Positions 45,912-57,882 of a DNA stretch of 64,000 nucleotides are shown here, one piece after another. The stretch comes from Ramazzottius varieornatus (lineage: Eukaryota; Tardigrada; Eutardigrada; Parachela; Ramazzottiidae). The position numbers and the translations under genes were made by a program. The notes beneath the pieces were generated by a model. It was not told the origin of the DNA. It worked only from the letters and a program-made list of their open reading frames with translations, and did not search any database. The stretch covers positions 274,079 through 338,078 of the forward strand of contig BDGG01000021.1 of assembly GCA_001949185.1 (NCBI GenBank). The letters are read 5' to 3'. Each line of letters opens with the position of its first letter. Within the stretch, counting starts at the first letter, position 1.

Positions 45912-48900
45912 TTAAGGACGAGATCGCTTGGGAGGGGGCAGAGCGTGGCTGGCGTGACGAAGGTGAGGAGGGATGATGGGCGGTGTCTGGTCGGTAATGT
46001 ACTGGGAGAGCATTTCCGGTCGGTTACAGATGACGCCGGCGGCCTCGAAGGCCTCAACCTCCTCCCGCGAGATGGCCACCTTTCCCGACTCGTACAGCAA
46101 GTGCGTGGCTCGCTTGACATACTGCAGCAGCGGCGGCCTACAAGCAAATGAGACCGTCATGTCATGGGCATGTTGGAAAGAGAGGGAGAGAGGCGTTCCG
46201 TACGTGTTGGGCAGGACGGTGGCGCCACCGGCTTTCAACATGCGGATGTAACCGTCGCCGCGGACAGCCTGCTCGGCCAGGACAATGACGGTCCAGCCCG
46301 TAAAGGCCGGTGGATGGCCTCGGGAGACGTGGAGACGCCAGCGGTGGGCCGCTTTGGCTAGCTTCATGTTGTTGTCGTCCAGGTCCAACAGCAAGTGGGC
46401 CGCCTTGTCCACGTTGCCCCACTCGTACTCTTCTTCCTACAAGCAAAAAGAGCCAGCCCTTGAAACGGACCTTCCAGCACTGCAGACTAGTGAGGGAACT
46501 TACGGGCAAATAATGGCCGGCTTTGGCCGAGTGGATTATGTAGGAGGGATGGAGGATGAAGCGGCCGGTGGCGCAGCAGCCGTAAAACTTTTCATTCTTG
46601 GCCGGTGCCTTGACCAGCAAGTGGGTGGCTTGTGGCTGCAGCTGGATGGTGTCGATGAAGCGACCACCCAGCTTGGTGATGGCATCAAAGATCTGCTGCT
46701 TCTCCCCATCAGCGGGGATACCCGACAGGATAAAGACCTTGTCCGCCGCCGCCTGCCCTTGCTCCACCTCCACAATGTCAGCTGGGCGCTTCGGCCGGCT
46801 GACGGCTGGCCCTTCGACGGCATTAGCCACTCTCTTGCTGTTGAGCGGGCCTACGGCTGGCGCTTGACGGAGGAGGGGAACAATGGAGTTGGTGCTGGTC
46901 GGAGGTGGCTTGACCAGTGGCTGGCCATTGGCGGCGGCTGCTGCCACAACGACAGCCACTTCTGCCACTTCGTCCTCGCTGCCTTCTTCATACTCCTCCT
47001 CGCTTTGGCCTCCATCGTCCTTGAAGTCTCGGCCTCCTTCACCTGCCAGGAAGGGCTGCCTTCTGCAAAGTACAAGCCACCACCATCAACGAACCAAAGG
47101 CACTGTGTGACATGACCTTGTATGTCACATAACATGACATGACAGGACTGATATGGTAGAGACTTACTCGTGCTGACTCCAGACGACTTGGCCCCGATCC
47201 TTCCTGCCGGGACTCTTCTTGCCCTTGTTGGAGGGGCGACGCGTTAGGCGGCCCATCTTGGGGCCAGCCTGCCCACTAATGGTCACTTTGGCCATCTGCA
47301 GTTGCTGGCGCAGTTGCGCCATCTCCTGTTGCACCCGTAGCTGTGCCACTTCCTTGGAGCCGGTGGGCGCCGTCTTGAACGTGTCGGCCACGGGGACAGC
47401 GCTGCTCGGAGAGTTGGCTGGACTGGATTTGGCACTGGTCGGCATGGCCCATGTGGGGCCACTGCGGTTGTTCTCCTGGCCCACCAACGCCATCACTCGC
47501 CGTGCCAACAGCAAGGACGAACACGGCGCTCCAGCAGACCCTTCCACTTTCTCCAACCTGCCACACAAAACACTTCACACTTCATTTGTAGACTATCATC
47601 ACGGTCACCAAGCAGGATTGCTCCTTTAGACTTCTGTCGCAATAGGCGACTTTTCAGCCTCTATTACAAAGACAGTTTGTACAAAGCGCTGAGACTTGCG
47701 CTCTGACAGGAACTTACACTTCAGCTTTAACTTCTTCGGCTTCCACTCTAAGGCCTGCAACGCTGCTTGTTATTGTTCCGGCTGCAACTACTACCGACGG
47801 CCGGGCTTGAGGTGAGGAGCGAAAAGGCTGAGGAGAGGGAGGAGGAAAAGCAGCCGAGCTGGAGAGGTCATTCTCATTAACCACTGATTGCACAGCGCCC
47901 TCATTCTTGGCAGGGTGGGCTACTGCTGCCTGCTTGGCTTGAGGACCAGAACTGTCTCCTGCCTCCTCTTCTTTCTTGGTCGGCACTGCTGCCGCCGCCG
48001 CCGCAGCACCGTCTTCCGTCTTGACTGGCTTGTCGATAGCGCTAATGTCCAACTCCACATCTAACCCTGCAACGGCACTTATGGACATTACACGGCACAC
48101 TGCCACCCAAACAGCAGGACGCTCTGCTACGTACGCTGAGCATTCTTGTGGGGTGTGGAAGTAGCACGAAGGCCGTTGGGCCCTTGGCGGACATGGTCGG
48201 GCGTCAGGGCGCGTTGGCTGGCGCTAGAGGCCGAACTGCCGCTGACGCGCTGATCAGCGGTCAGGTTGGCAGCGGCGCTTTTGGGGCCCGTCAGCAAGTA
48301 CTTTCGATAGTCCAGACAGTATCCTACACAACAAGACAAGGCCTCACTGCACCAACTTAACTGCTCCTCTTTATCTACAGCCATAAATTGTCAGCAGCAT
48401 CACTAACCTTTGTCAACGGAATGGCGGACCCACTGCGAATGAACAATGGGAATTTTCCAGCTGGCGGCTGCCACACACTTGTCGCCCACCAGCACGTCAC
48501 AAATGAGATGGGTCACCGTGGCCTTGCTCAAATCCTTGTCGTAACGACCACCGTGCTCCTTCATCAAGGCTCTGATCTATACGGCACATAGAGAGAAAGA
48601 TGGCTCAGTCAAGGTAGCAGGCAGGCAAACCACAGAAAGAAGACTCTACCAACCTGTGCTCGTTGTTCCTGGCTGAGCTGCGAGACGGAAACGAAGCAGC
48701 CGGCAAAGATAGGGGTGGCAAACTTGGCGCTGAGCTGTTGCAGATTGTCGGCATTGTCTTGACCCGCCTTGGCCAACTTGTAGACGGCCCCAACCCATGC
48801 CGGCATCATCACCCTCATGCCCGCTTCTGTTGCCGCCTGCCCTCAAACAACAAGTCATTAGTACTACACGCTTTCTCCAAGACCCGTAAAGTATGCCATT

Positions 48901-49754
48901 TTATGTCGGCCAGGAGCTAGGCCTTGAACAGCAACCTCAAGATGCAAAGGGTTTCTCTCCGGCCAACTAGTCAAATGGCAGTTGATAAGGATTTTTGGTC
49001 AGGAAGGTGGTGGGACTTACAAAGTACTTGACAGAGCCAACAACGGGGGTGATGAGGTGGGTGCAGCAAGCGGTCAAGGCCTTGTTGGTCGTGCCGGCCA
49101 TCTCTTGCACCATCCTGTACACTTCCTCCTGCAACAAGCCAGCCAAGCGGCGTGGGTAGATTACAAAACTTACCATTGGGAAGGCAGGCGGCAACTTACC
49201 CGTGCTTCGGCCATCATGTTGGAGCAGCAAACATTGACGCGTAACAAGGCAAAGCTGAAGATGGCACTGCCCAGGTGACGCGGTAGACTGAAGCCTTGAC
49301 GGATGGAGGTCAGGACGCAGTTGGGCGAGTAGATGGGCACTTTGCTTTCCTTCAACACGTCGAAAGCGGCTCCCCCAAAGGGCCACATGACATAGACGCA
49401 ACCCTGCGCTACGGCAAGGAGGCTGCCCTTGGTCAGCTGGCACTGCGCCGCCCAAAGAACCTCCTCCTCCTCTATCCACTGCACCGTCGTGCTGCTCGAC
49501 TGACCGCCGATAAACTGCAAGTCGCAACACAAGCACGGTTAGTGGATGCCCTACCACCTACTACGGTTGAGTGTTGACAGGGAAAGTGTCATTACCTCGA
49601 ACAAGTCTTGCAGACTCTTTCGTTCCGCTTCCGACTGGCCTTTGCAACGCACAAGACGCATCTCCTGCACGCGCTGCGAGGCCACAGGCTCATCCCTTTC
49701 TCGTTGGCCGGCCTGAGCCTGCCATGTCGATGTTGGCGTACCACCTCGGGCCAT
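45912..49754 (-). CDS. TOPBP1: TopBP1-like multi-BRCT checkpoint protein
   Basis: Eleven exons with matching phases: 49754-49596, 49514-49200, 49128-49021, 48836-48654, 48576-48408, 48323-48135, 48066-47718, 47557-47168, 47062-46504, 46436-46204, 46137-45912, about 959 residues. The N-terminal part fits BRCT0-1-2 (VYVMWPFGGAAFDVLK; CCTHLITPVVGSVKYFAATE; KEHGGRYDKDLSKATVTHLI). A long Ala/Ser/Glu linker follows, with a coiled-coil stretch (KEVAQLRVQQEMAQLRQQL) and a basic region ending GQVVWSQHE, which could be the ATR-activating tryptophan segment. The C-terminal pair fits BRCT7-8 (DKVFILSGIPADGEK; GRFILHPSYI; EEEYEWG; FTGWTVIVL; LKAGGATVLPN). TopBP1 starts replication and activates ATR. BRCT3-6 of the vertebrate protein appear to be missing. 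A 5'UTR intron probably precedes the ATG. Confidence 0.85.
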
Positions 49755-50532
49755 CTGAGAACGATCACCGCAACCACTCTGCAACACCATGAAAAAGACG
49801 TAAATATCCCTCTTCTCATCAAGAAGCCTATCACCTTTTCACTATTGGAACAAAATCTCTTCTCGATTCTTCAGGCTTCTGCTTGCCTTTAGCGCTCAAA
49901 TAAACCGCCCGGATCGAACCTCAAGATGTGCAGTCGACTTACCGCCCTTATATTGAGTGGAGTAGGAAAAGCTAGATGACTACGGTGTGGAGATTAGACA
50001 TTGAGTGGAGTAACAGCAACGGTTGACTGCGATGCATCCATGGCTGCACTTCACCTCCGACTCGTCTGGATGGATCCTTTCCTCTTCGGCCTTTACGTCC
50101 CCTTCTTTTGCAGTGTCCAGCGACGCAGGGGAATCTCCAGACGGGATAGTGGAACGCTGAGTGACGAGCTGCGAAGATGAACCAAACGACGAACACGATC
50201 AGGCAACCAATTAACCAAACACAAAGTCCAAATGAGAGTGCCAAAATTCGACAGGATTTCAGCGCTCAGAAGGCTAACAGCCCCCCTCCAGCGCAGGAGA
50301 AATAAAGGTCAGGGCCGCGGTGGCCGGCTGAATTCGATCGTCAACGCTGATTGCCTGATTGGGCAGGTGGTACTTCCGGCCACCCCGTCACCCCCCGAAA
50401 TATCCCCTGGGACGTCTTTGGCGATCTGCCAGTTGTGACTGTATTTGTTTGTGTTTCCCTCTTTGGATCCTTTTTCAACTTTTCATTCATCTCAAATCCA
50501 TTGTAATAGCCTTGCACCTTGCAAGTTGAAAG
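49755..50532. promoter_or_regulatory. Shared promoter interval of TopBP1 and DNA ligase IV
   Basis: The two start codons are 778 bases apart and face away from each other. Part of this interval is probably TopBP1 5' leader with an intron, since a GTAAGT donor is near 49940 and an acceptor lies just before the ATG exon. No TATA box was seen. Confidence 0.5.
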
Positions 50533-53500
50533 ATGGCAGTTGAGAGCTCGGCACCGTTTTACCAATTTGCAACGCTGTGTGAAAAGATCTCCAAGACAGC
50601 CATCAGGGAGAAGAAGACGGGATATCTGAAGAACTTTTTGGATCTGTGGCACAAGCATTACGAACAGTCTTACCCCACCAACCCGCAGCCTCCCATCGAA
50701 ACATTCTTCCCCTTTATGCGTCTTCTATTACCGGAAGCAGATCGCGATCGACCGGTGTACGGCATCAAGGAGACGGTTCTGGCACGCTTATTCATCCAGG
50801 AGCTGGGCTTGAGCAAAGGCAGCGAAGCTTCGGAGACGCTTCTGCACTGGAAGAAGCACAAACCGCAGGTTGCTCCCATCATTATCGTAACATCCTTAGC
50901 GCACTGTGACGACGCTGTTGGTTTTTGTACAGGGTGTCGATTACCGAGAGGTGGCGGACTTTGCCGGAGTTGCTTACCATGTTCTGCAGAATCGTATTAG
51001 AAAAGACGACAACGAGGCCGGCATGTCGATACGGGATATAAACAAGTTTCTCGACACATTAGCTGAAGCTAATCTGGTTGGAGGAGACGAGAGAAAAGGT
51101 AGAGGCAATTTGTATAAAGCTCTCTTTCCCACTGGTACGTAATGAATTGAATTAAACATGCAATTCAAAAGGGTCATGTTTGCTTTCAGAACAGACCAAC
51201 CAGGCTTTCCGCGAGACATGGCGTCGAATGGACGTCCTGGAATGGAAATGGCTCATTCGCATTATACTGAAAGACCTGAAGCTGGGCATCGGTGAAGACG
51301 CCATTCTTAACCTTTACCATCCGGACGCCAAGGACCTCTACGACGTCACCAGTAGCTTATCTGGGGTATGTCCTTATCCATCGTCCGGAGCTTCAGTCAG
51401 GTGTACAGTTGATTTGAAGTACCAGTGGCCATAATTACAGTATGTTGCCTTTAGGTGTGTTTCAAGCTGCTTGATCCCAAAGTGCGGCTGAGCGAGATTG
51501 AAATTTCCCTCTTTATGCCAGTGAAGCCAATGCTGGCCGAAACCTGGAGCCCAGCTAAGCTACGCGTTATCCTTAAAGGCAACGCACTGCTGGCCGAAAT
51601 CAAGTACGACGGAGACCGATGCCAGATCCACAAGAGTAACGACCAGTTCAAGTATTTCTCCCGCGCCGGTAACGAGAACACGGAGGCAAGCGCTGGCTTC
51701 TCATTAAGCGTTACATACGTGGGTGTTGGTTGTACGATGACCAACGTTCATTATCGCATACAGATATTAGGTGGAGGAGCGTCGGAAGGGAACCTGACCA
51801 AATATATTGCCGATTGTTTTAACCCGGAAGCCGACAGCTTCATTATTGACGGGGAAATATGTGCCTTCGATATGAAGGTGCGATCGAACAAGGAGGAACT
51901 TTTCACTCTACTGAGTTTGCTCTTCATGGAGAAATGTCCTGCCTAATGGGTGTGTGTTGCAGGAGAAATGTATAGCGACCAAAGCTGAGAGTTATTCCAT
52001 CAAGACATTAAACGGCGAGAATGGCTATCAAGTCTGCTTTGTGGCGTTCGACTGTCTCTTCTACAATGGAAAGGTACGCAGCGTAGGCTGGCTTCCCCTC
52101 ATCTTAAGCCCAGAGTCCGTACGAATGAACCTTGTGATTTGTTGTAATGACGCATATCTTAGACGGTGACAGGCCTTCCTCTGACTGAACGACTAGCCAT
52201 CCTAAAGGACCTCTTCCAGGTGGAAGAAGGCCGTTTATATTACGCCACAAGGAAGAAAGTCACCACACCGTAAGTCAGCACTTTCGGTTGGCCGGCATGC
52301 AAACGTGGTGCGGAGCATTGATTGTAGGGAAGAATGCTACGAGTACCTGAACGAAGCCATCGACCGGAACGAAGAGGGCATCATCCTGAAGCAGCCGTCG
52401 TCAGTGTACAAGCCCAACTCCCGTTCGGCCGGCTGGTGGAAGGTCAAGCCCGAGTTTGTCGATAGCCTGTCGGACCAGCTGGACGTCCTCGTTGTGGGAG
52501 GCTATTACGGGACGGGTCGGCGAACCGGCTTCTCCCACTTTCTCTTGGCTGTGGCTCAGAACCCTGACAAGGCCGGCGACTACCCCAACAAGTTCTTGTC
52601 CTTTTGCCGAGTGGGCTCGGGCTATACATATAAAGAGCTGCAAGAGATGGGCTTGAAACTGGCCCCACATCTCAAACCCTGGAACTCTAGTGCCAAACCA
52701 GCCTGGCTGACGCTGATGGGCGAGAAGGAGAAGCCCGACGCTTACATTGAACCCGACAAGTCCTTCATCGTCAAAGTTAGTGCGGCACAGCTCTTGGACT
52801 CGGATGCCTTTGCCACCGGCTGTACCCTGCGCTTTCCTCGCCTCAAAGAGTGTCGCACCGACAAACACTGGTACATTGCATCCCCCTACTTTCTCCAATT
52901 TACTTGCCAAGTGTCGCTTTTCGATATTCAAGGAGGTCTTTGTTGCTCAGGTATGAATGTATGACACTATCGCAGCTACTGGAGCTGAAAGGCCAAAGCA
53001 GTGGTCGTTTGGGTGCCAAGCATGTGACGGATGACCACTTTGGCATGGGTGCAAGTCCCAAGAAGCGCCTCAAAGCTCCTGTACATCGGACAGCGGTGCT
53101 TCGTCTGGCCGAACACTTCCGTCCTGCCGATGTTAGCGGCGTGAAGACCCAGGGTCATATCTTTGCCGGAAAGGAGTTCTACGTAGCCGGTACGAGTTTC
53201 TGAGGTTGCAAGAAAAAACCAAGTCAGTAGGACAGGCGGTCGATGCCTAACTGATGCTCTTATAGGTGGCGACAAAGCTCACAGTAAGCAAGATCTGGAG
53301 AAGCTGATAGTAGCACATGGAGGAAGTGTCGTCCAGAAGGTGACAGAGGGCAACACCTTTTGTGTCATCTCGGACAAGCGAACCGTCCACGTCCAGAACA
53401 TCATCAAGACACATCTCTATGATGTCGTCTATCCAGCCTGGATTCTGCGCTGTGTTACTGCCAAAGAAATTTCCCCATGGTAAGTAAGCTTCGGTCTGCG

Positions 53501-54364
53501 GGCGCATGGCTTCGGGGACGGTTGAGGTTTGCTTAATGTTGACAGGCATCCTAATGACCTGATGTTTGCACAAGAGCGAACTCAGAAGCTGATCAAGAAT
53601 GCCTTTGATAAGTACGGAGATAGCTTTACAGAAGACATCACCTTACCCGATCTGGAGAGAATCTTCACCGATATGGAAACCAAGGTAAGGAAACCGAGTT
53701 AAGATCCTTTCAGCCAAGCTGTATCGAACACGTACAGTGGACGTTTTATTGAAGGAATTTCCGTGTTTGCAGGACATCAGTCGGACACAACTGACAGACT
53801 TTGAAGATCGATATTACAATAATTTCCCTTCGTTTGCACTGTTTCGAACCTGCACGTAAGCCCGATAAGCGGTTGTTATTGTTGTTCGTGAAAGATAGAC
53901 TAGCAAAGACACCCTTTTGCTAGTGCATATTTCGACAAGTATGCTGTGATTGGAGAACCCGCCTCTGGATTGAAGCCCGGTGCTAATATGGCCTTGGCTG
54001 AAGTGGAGTTCTTGGCTGGCGGCGGACTGGTGATGGACAAAATTTCTTCGGATGTTACTCACATTGTTCTACATTCCCATCGGTAAGTACGAGTACTTGC
54101 CGTTTTGTGGACTGAATCGATGTCGAAAGGGACACAGGATGGTTTATCCTGCCATATCTCTTTGGCAGGTTGGCTCGCCTAGAAGCTTTTAGAAAGCTCA
54201 ATCGTTCTCGCCTGAGGAAGTTTCACATCGTTAGTGAAAAGTGGGTTCTTGACAGCGTCGAACAAAAGATGACACTGGACGAAAGGGGCTTTGTCGTTAG
54301 ATCCGACGCGCAACAGGGAAGTTCCCTCTTATGTCTTTTGTCGACAGCGTTTGAAGTCACCTAG
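50533..54364 (+). CDS. LIG4: DNA ligase IV
   Basis: Fourteen exons: 50533-50868, 50933-51134, 51190-51365, 51455-51685, 51764-51877, 51963-52073, 52163-52269, 52328-52870, 52951-53189, 53266-53479, 53546-53684, 53773-53855, 53924-54082, 54169-54364, all phases consistent, 949 residues. It shows the DNA-binding domain (WKWLIRIILKDLKLGIGED), the nucleotidyltransferase with motif I (AEIKYDGDR, active lysine), DSFIIDGEICAFD, motif IV (EGIILKQP), motif V (GWWKVKPEF), the OB fold (GCTLRFPRLKECRTDKHW), and tandem BRCT domains (LIVAHGGSVVQKVTEGNTFC; VYPAWILRC; FHIVSEKWVLDSV) around the XRCC4-binding linker. It seals double-strand breaks in non-homologous end joining with XRCC4. The fourth intron uses a GC donor (GAG/GCAAGC). 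Confidence 0.96.
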
Positions 54365-54966
54365 CCAGCTCTTTTTTATCACTTAGCGTGCAAGAGATAT
54401 TGTGGTGAAATCCATTTTAACTTTCAATATATTAGTTATTCATTAAGGTTTTAAAAGTGTCCCCAGTTTGCAGCATGCACTGCACGCCCATCTTTTCTGC
54501 GGAAAAATATTCGTTGTTCTATCAACATTCAGTTGCCGTAGACTCTTGTAAAACCGAAAGTGACAGCAATGTATCGAAACAAAATCAGGTACGATACAGT
54601 ACACGCAGACGCAGGCAAAGGAAGTTTGGGCCAGACGGAAAGACGGCAAACCAGTGTTGTCCAGGTAAACATTCCGTGCTACGCGGAACAGCCTGACAAA
54701 AATGCCGTATTATGGTGACTTAACAGAATCATTGCAAAATTAAATGACTTGATTAGCTGTTTCGACAGAAAAAAATGCTCTATGGTTTTATGGCGAGCCG
54801 GAAAGGCGTTCCAGTTTCGGCACCGCAATTTTTACCTGGCGAACACTGCGGCAAACTGAAAATTCATTAATTCAACCGTAGAAAGCTGCCGAAACCGTAT
54901 ATCGTACCTGTGCCAGCACTGAGCAGCGGCTCGCCAGAAGTGAAGTTTGTCCTTATCACTTTGAGA
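54365..54966. other. No supported gene
   Basis: Between the ligase IV stop and the ZNHIT2 start, same direction. Only short frames. It must hold the ligase IV polyadenylation site and the ZNHIT2 promoter. Confidence 0.45.
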
Positions 54967-56576
54967 ATGGAGCAGATGAAAAGGCTGTCGTTTCGGAGGC
55001 AGTTTCACGTTCAAAATCCACTACAGCGGGAAGCGGTGCCATCGCAAAGTGTGTGGCCGTGCAAGATGTAAGTAAACTCAACTGAGCTTCGATTACTTGA
55101 CCGGAAGTGGTTTTCGTGCCAGGACTGGGATCGACAATGGTTGTCCCGTGGGCCTTGGCCCTTGGGGATACTTTGTGACAGTTTGTGGATTGACAATCAT
55201 GATGTGCCTGTATTATGTTGCAGTTGCAAAGTCAGCTTGTCCAAATATACCTGTCCGCGATGCAACCTTCCCTACTGTTCGCTGGACTGCTACAAATCCT
55301 CCAGTCACCAAGAGTGCGCCGAAGCCTTCTACAGGCAGTGTGTTATGCAGGAGTTACAAGCGGACAAACTTGGGTTAGTGAAAATAACGATCGAGAACCT
55401 TGAACACAATGGCTGCAGAATGTGAACTCGTGTTCTATACTGACAGTTTATTCGTAGTGAATCTTCTCAAAAGAAACTGCTGGAAACATTACGCCAACTA
55501 CAGGAGGATGAGTCGGGTTGTTTCCCAGCCGAAGATGAGGAAGCAGATGACGATGATGCCAGCAGAACATCCGGATCGAATGTGATTCCTAGCCTGGAGG
55601 AACGCTTTGGTGGAATGAAGCTCGGTAATCACTTTACAATTCTAGCCCAATACCGTTAGTCCATTACCTGTTATCGCAGACGCAGAGTGAATATTGGTAC
55701 TGTTGTTTCTAGATGGGAAAGAGTACGAGGAAATATGGTATATGCTGACTGCGGAGGAAAAGGGCGATTTCGAGGAGTTCCTGAAGGCAAACAGGTTGTC
55801 GGAGTTGATCGAAGTATGGCAGCCCTGGTGGACCATTCCTCTCCCCAAGATAACCGTGCTTTCCCCGTCCGACGATTCGGAGGAGGTACCGTCTGCCCGT
55901 ACAGACATCCCTGCCCTGATTGCGCAGCCTGACTTGTCCAGTCTATTCCAACGACAACCTTCCCACGACACCGTCCTCTTCTCCGTACTGAACTCCCTCT
56001 ACGCCTACCTTCTCATCACGCGCTTGTATAATGGTGATCATCACAACTGTGCCGAACTGGCGACCAGCAACCTTTTGGAGATGGCAGTTGGCCTGTCGTC
56101 GATAGCCAAAAACCAGCCGCACAGTCTGGAGGAAGCCCTAATGATGGTTATGCTGCAGTGCGACCAGTCGTCACTAAAGTCGGCGCTCGATAGTCCAGAA
56201 GCGAGAGCCCTAGCTATGCTGGACCTGGTCATGGTCCTTCAACAACCCGTCTTCGCGCAAGCAGCCCTTTCCGACCTTCACGCGCTCTTCAGACGAGCAA
56301 TGAAGGTTGCTAAACAAGATGAGCACGACAGACAGCAGTACAAGAACGTGGTGAAGAAGCTGGAGTACTTCATGGCCTTTTGTCAGTGGAGCCGGGGTAA
56401 AGTGGAGGCGCAGGAACCCCTTCTTCATCGAATGCACGGTAAGGTCTCCTCTGTAACATTTTCTTTTGAGAGGGCTCGTGGATTTGGTGATAATGTCTGG
56501 CTTTCCTGTTGTAGCAAATTACGTCAAAGACGCCACGGAGCACGAATTGCTTCAAGAGAAACAGAACCGTCTTTAA
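54967..56576 (+). CDS. ZNHIT2: Zinc finger HIT domain protein 2
   Basis: Five exons: 54967-55067, 55224-55373, 55458-55624, 55713-56438, 56515-56576, phases consistent, 401 residues, close to the 403 of human ZNHIT2. The zf-HIT finger is CKIC-x7-YTCPRCNLPYCSLDCYKSS-x2-EC; its first pair is split by the first intron (CK-I/C). Downstream come an acidic stretch, the domain with LTAEEKGDFEEFLKANRLSE and the WQPWW motif, then a helical C-terminal region. ZNHIT2 works with the R2TP/URI chaperone system to assemble complexes such as the U5 snRNP and RNA polymerases. A palindrome begins a few bases after the stop. Confidence 0.94.
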
Positions 56577-56582
56577 GTAAGA

Positions 56583-56706
56583 CAGTGCAGGAGATGCATC
56601 CCTACCCGTGTTTCCATTTGAGTTTTCTATAGGGTTTCCAGGAAGTACCAACTGGAAACCAAACAATCGAAATAAGGACACGGGTAGGGATGCATTTCCC
56701 ACACTG
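56583..56706. repeat. Palindrome just after the ZNHIT2 stop
   Basis: Arms 56583-56611 and 56678-56706 pair with three or four mismatches (ATGCATCCCTACCCGTGT against ACACGGGTAGGGATGCAT). An inner perfect pair GGTTTCCAG / CTGGAAACC (56633-56641 / 56652-56660) sits in the loop. Probably a small snap-back MITE, possibly inside the 3'UTR. Confidence 0.75.
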
Positions 56707-57022
56707 TACGTTACCGCCGTGATATTTTGGTTATTCATACGACTTCCGCTCTTTCAGTGTCTTCTCGATGCTCAAAGCTTGCTGTAACTATAGATTATGT
56801 GCGACACGCTGACAAGATAATTATGTCAAAATAATCTTGTTAGACCGTGTTACTCAGCGAAATGCGACTGTAGTTAACTTGGAAATACAGAGAGCCGAGT
56901 TCAGCCAAGGCTAGAACAAACAGGGAAGAAACGCTGTACACTATGTCACACTCGCTGTAAGCCAAACTCGCGCTGTCGTTTACTGAACCCCAACGACGGC
57001 AACAGCATACTGCAGGAAGAGT

Positions 57023-57882
57023 TTAGGCTGTGAACCACCAATGGTACCATTTCTCGAACTCAAAGGCCTCACAGTGCACCCAGTACTCAAAGGGTGTTGG
57101 ATCTGCAACAGAAAAGATGACTTTTAGGGTCTTTAGGACTGGGATAAGTACAGACAAAAGAAGCAACATGTCGCAGAAAAGCATTTTACCAATCCAATGG
57201 TCCTTGGGCACGGTCTTGTAGACGGGCTCGTCAAACCACTTGCCCACTTCCCAGCCTGGTACGTTCTTCATTATCCGCTCCTCTTCTTCGCGATTGCGAC
57301 GGATTCGCCGTAGGTATCTGCGAAAAGCGTAAGAAAGACGGCATTTACAAGCGGTCGAAGCTTTAACACTGATCGATTTTGACGGGGAACTTTCTTACAG
57401 GCGATCCCGTTCAGCCAGCAGCATGGGCATCAGTGCCACTTTGGCATCCAGCATCTCCAGCTTCTCTCCTCTGCAACAAGGCAAAGTGTTGACAAGTAGT
57501 CTCGCGTCGATAACCTGAAAGTAACGCAATACCAACCTCCAACGTTTCCTGTCCAGTTCCATCATAAGTTTACCAGTGATGGTCATGAAGACAACTAGCA
57601 GAAACTGCTTGGTAGCGCCCATATATGGCTTTTGAGGTATTCGGCCCCAGTCATAGTCTGCGTATCCTCCGGTGGGTGGTAAATCCTGCTGGTAAGCTAC
57701 GGGTGAAGAAGATGAAGAGGCAGGACGCTGTGGTCGGAAGAAGCCCCTTTGAGTGCGGAGGAGAATCTGCAAAATGAGCCAGCTCAATCCCACTTCCCAT
57801 AAGCACGTACGTAGCTCCACAAGGAGGATCACTTCCGGCTACCTACCTTGCTCCGTAGGCCTGTCCACAAAGAGGCCAGCAT
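57023..57882 (-). CDS. NDUFA13: NADH dehydrogenase 1 alpha subcomplex subunit 13 (GRIM-19)
   Basis: Five exons: 57882-57847, 57766-57537, 57470-57399, 57317-57190, 57102-57023, phases consistent, 181 residues. Family landmarks: QDLPPTGGYADYDWGRIPQK, a single membrane helix (FLLVVFMTITGKLMMEL), LEMLDAKVALMPMLLAERDR, REEEERIMKNVPGWEVGKW. NDUFA13 is an accessory subunit of mitochondrial complex I, with a helix spanning the inner membrane. Compared with the 144-residue human protein it has an N-terminal extension of about 37 residues (MLASLWTGLRSK and a Ser-rich stretch) before the conserved PPTGGY, which may be a mitochondrial leader, and a different C-terminus rich in Trp and Phe. Tail-to-tail with ZNHIT2. 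Confidence 0.93.

Noticed and set aside
46285-47115. 276-codon plus-strand open frame
   Set aside because: It is antisense to TopBP1 exons that encode BRCT7-8; codon-biased, GC-rich exons create long shadow frames.
49890-49930. tRNA-like GGTTCGATCC on the minus strand
   Set aside because: No matching acceptor stem or anticodon arm was found around it.
52401-52931. 176-codon minus-strand frame
   Set aside because: Antisense to the large DNA ligase IV exon.
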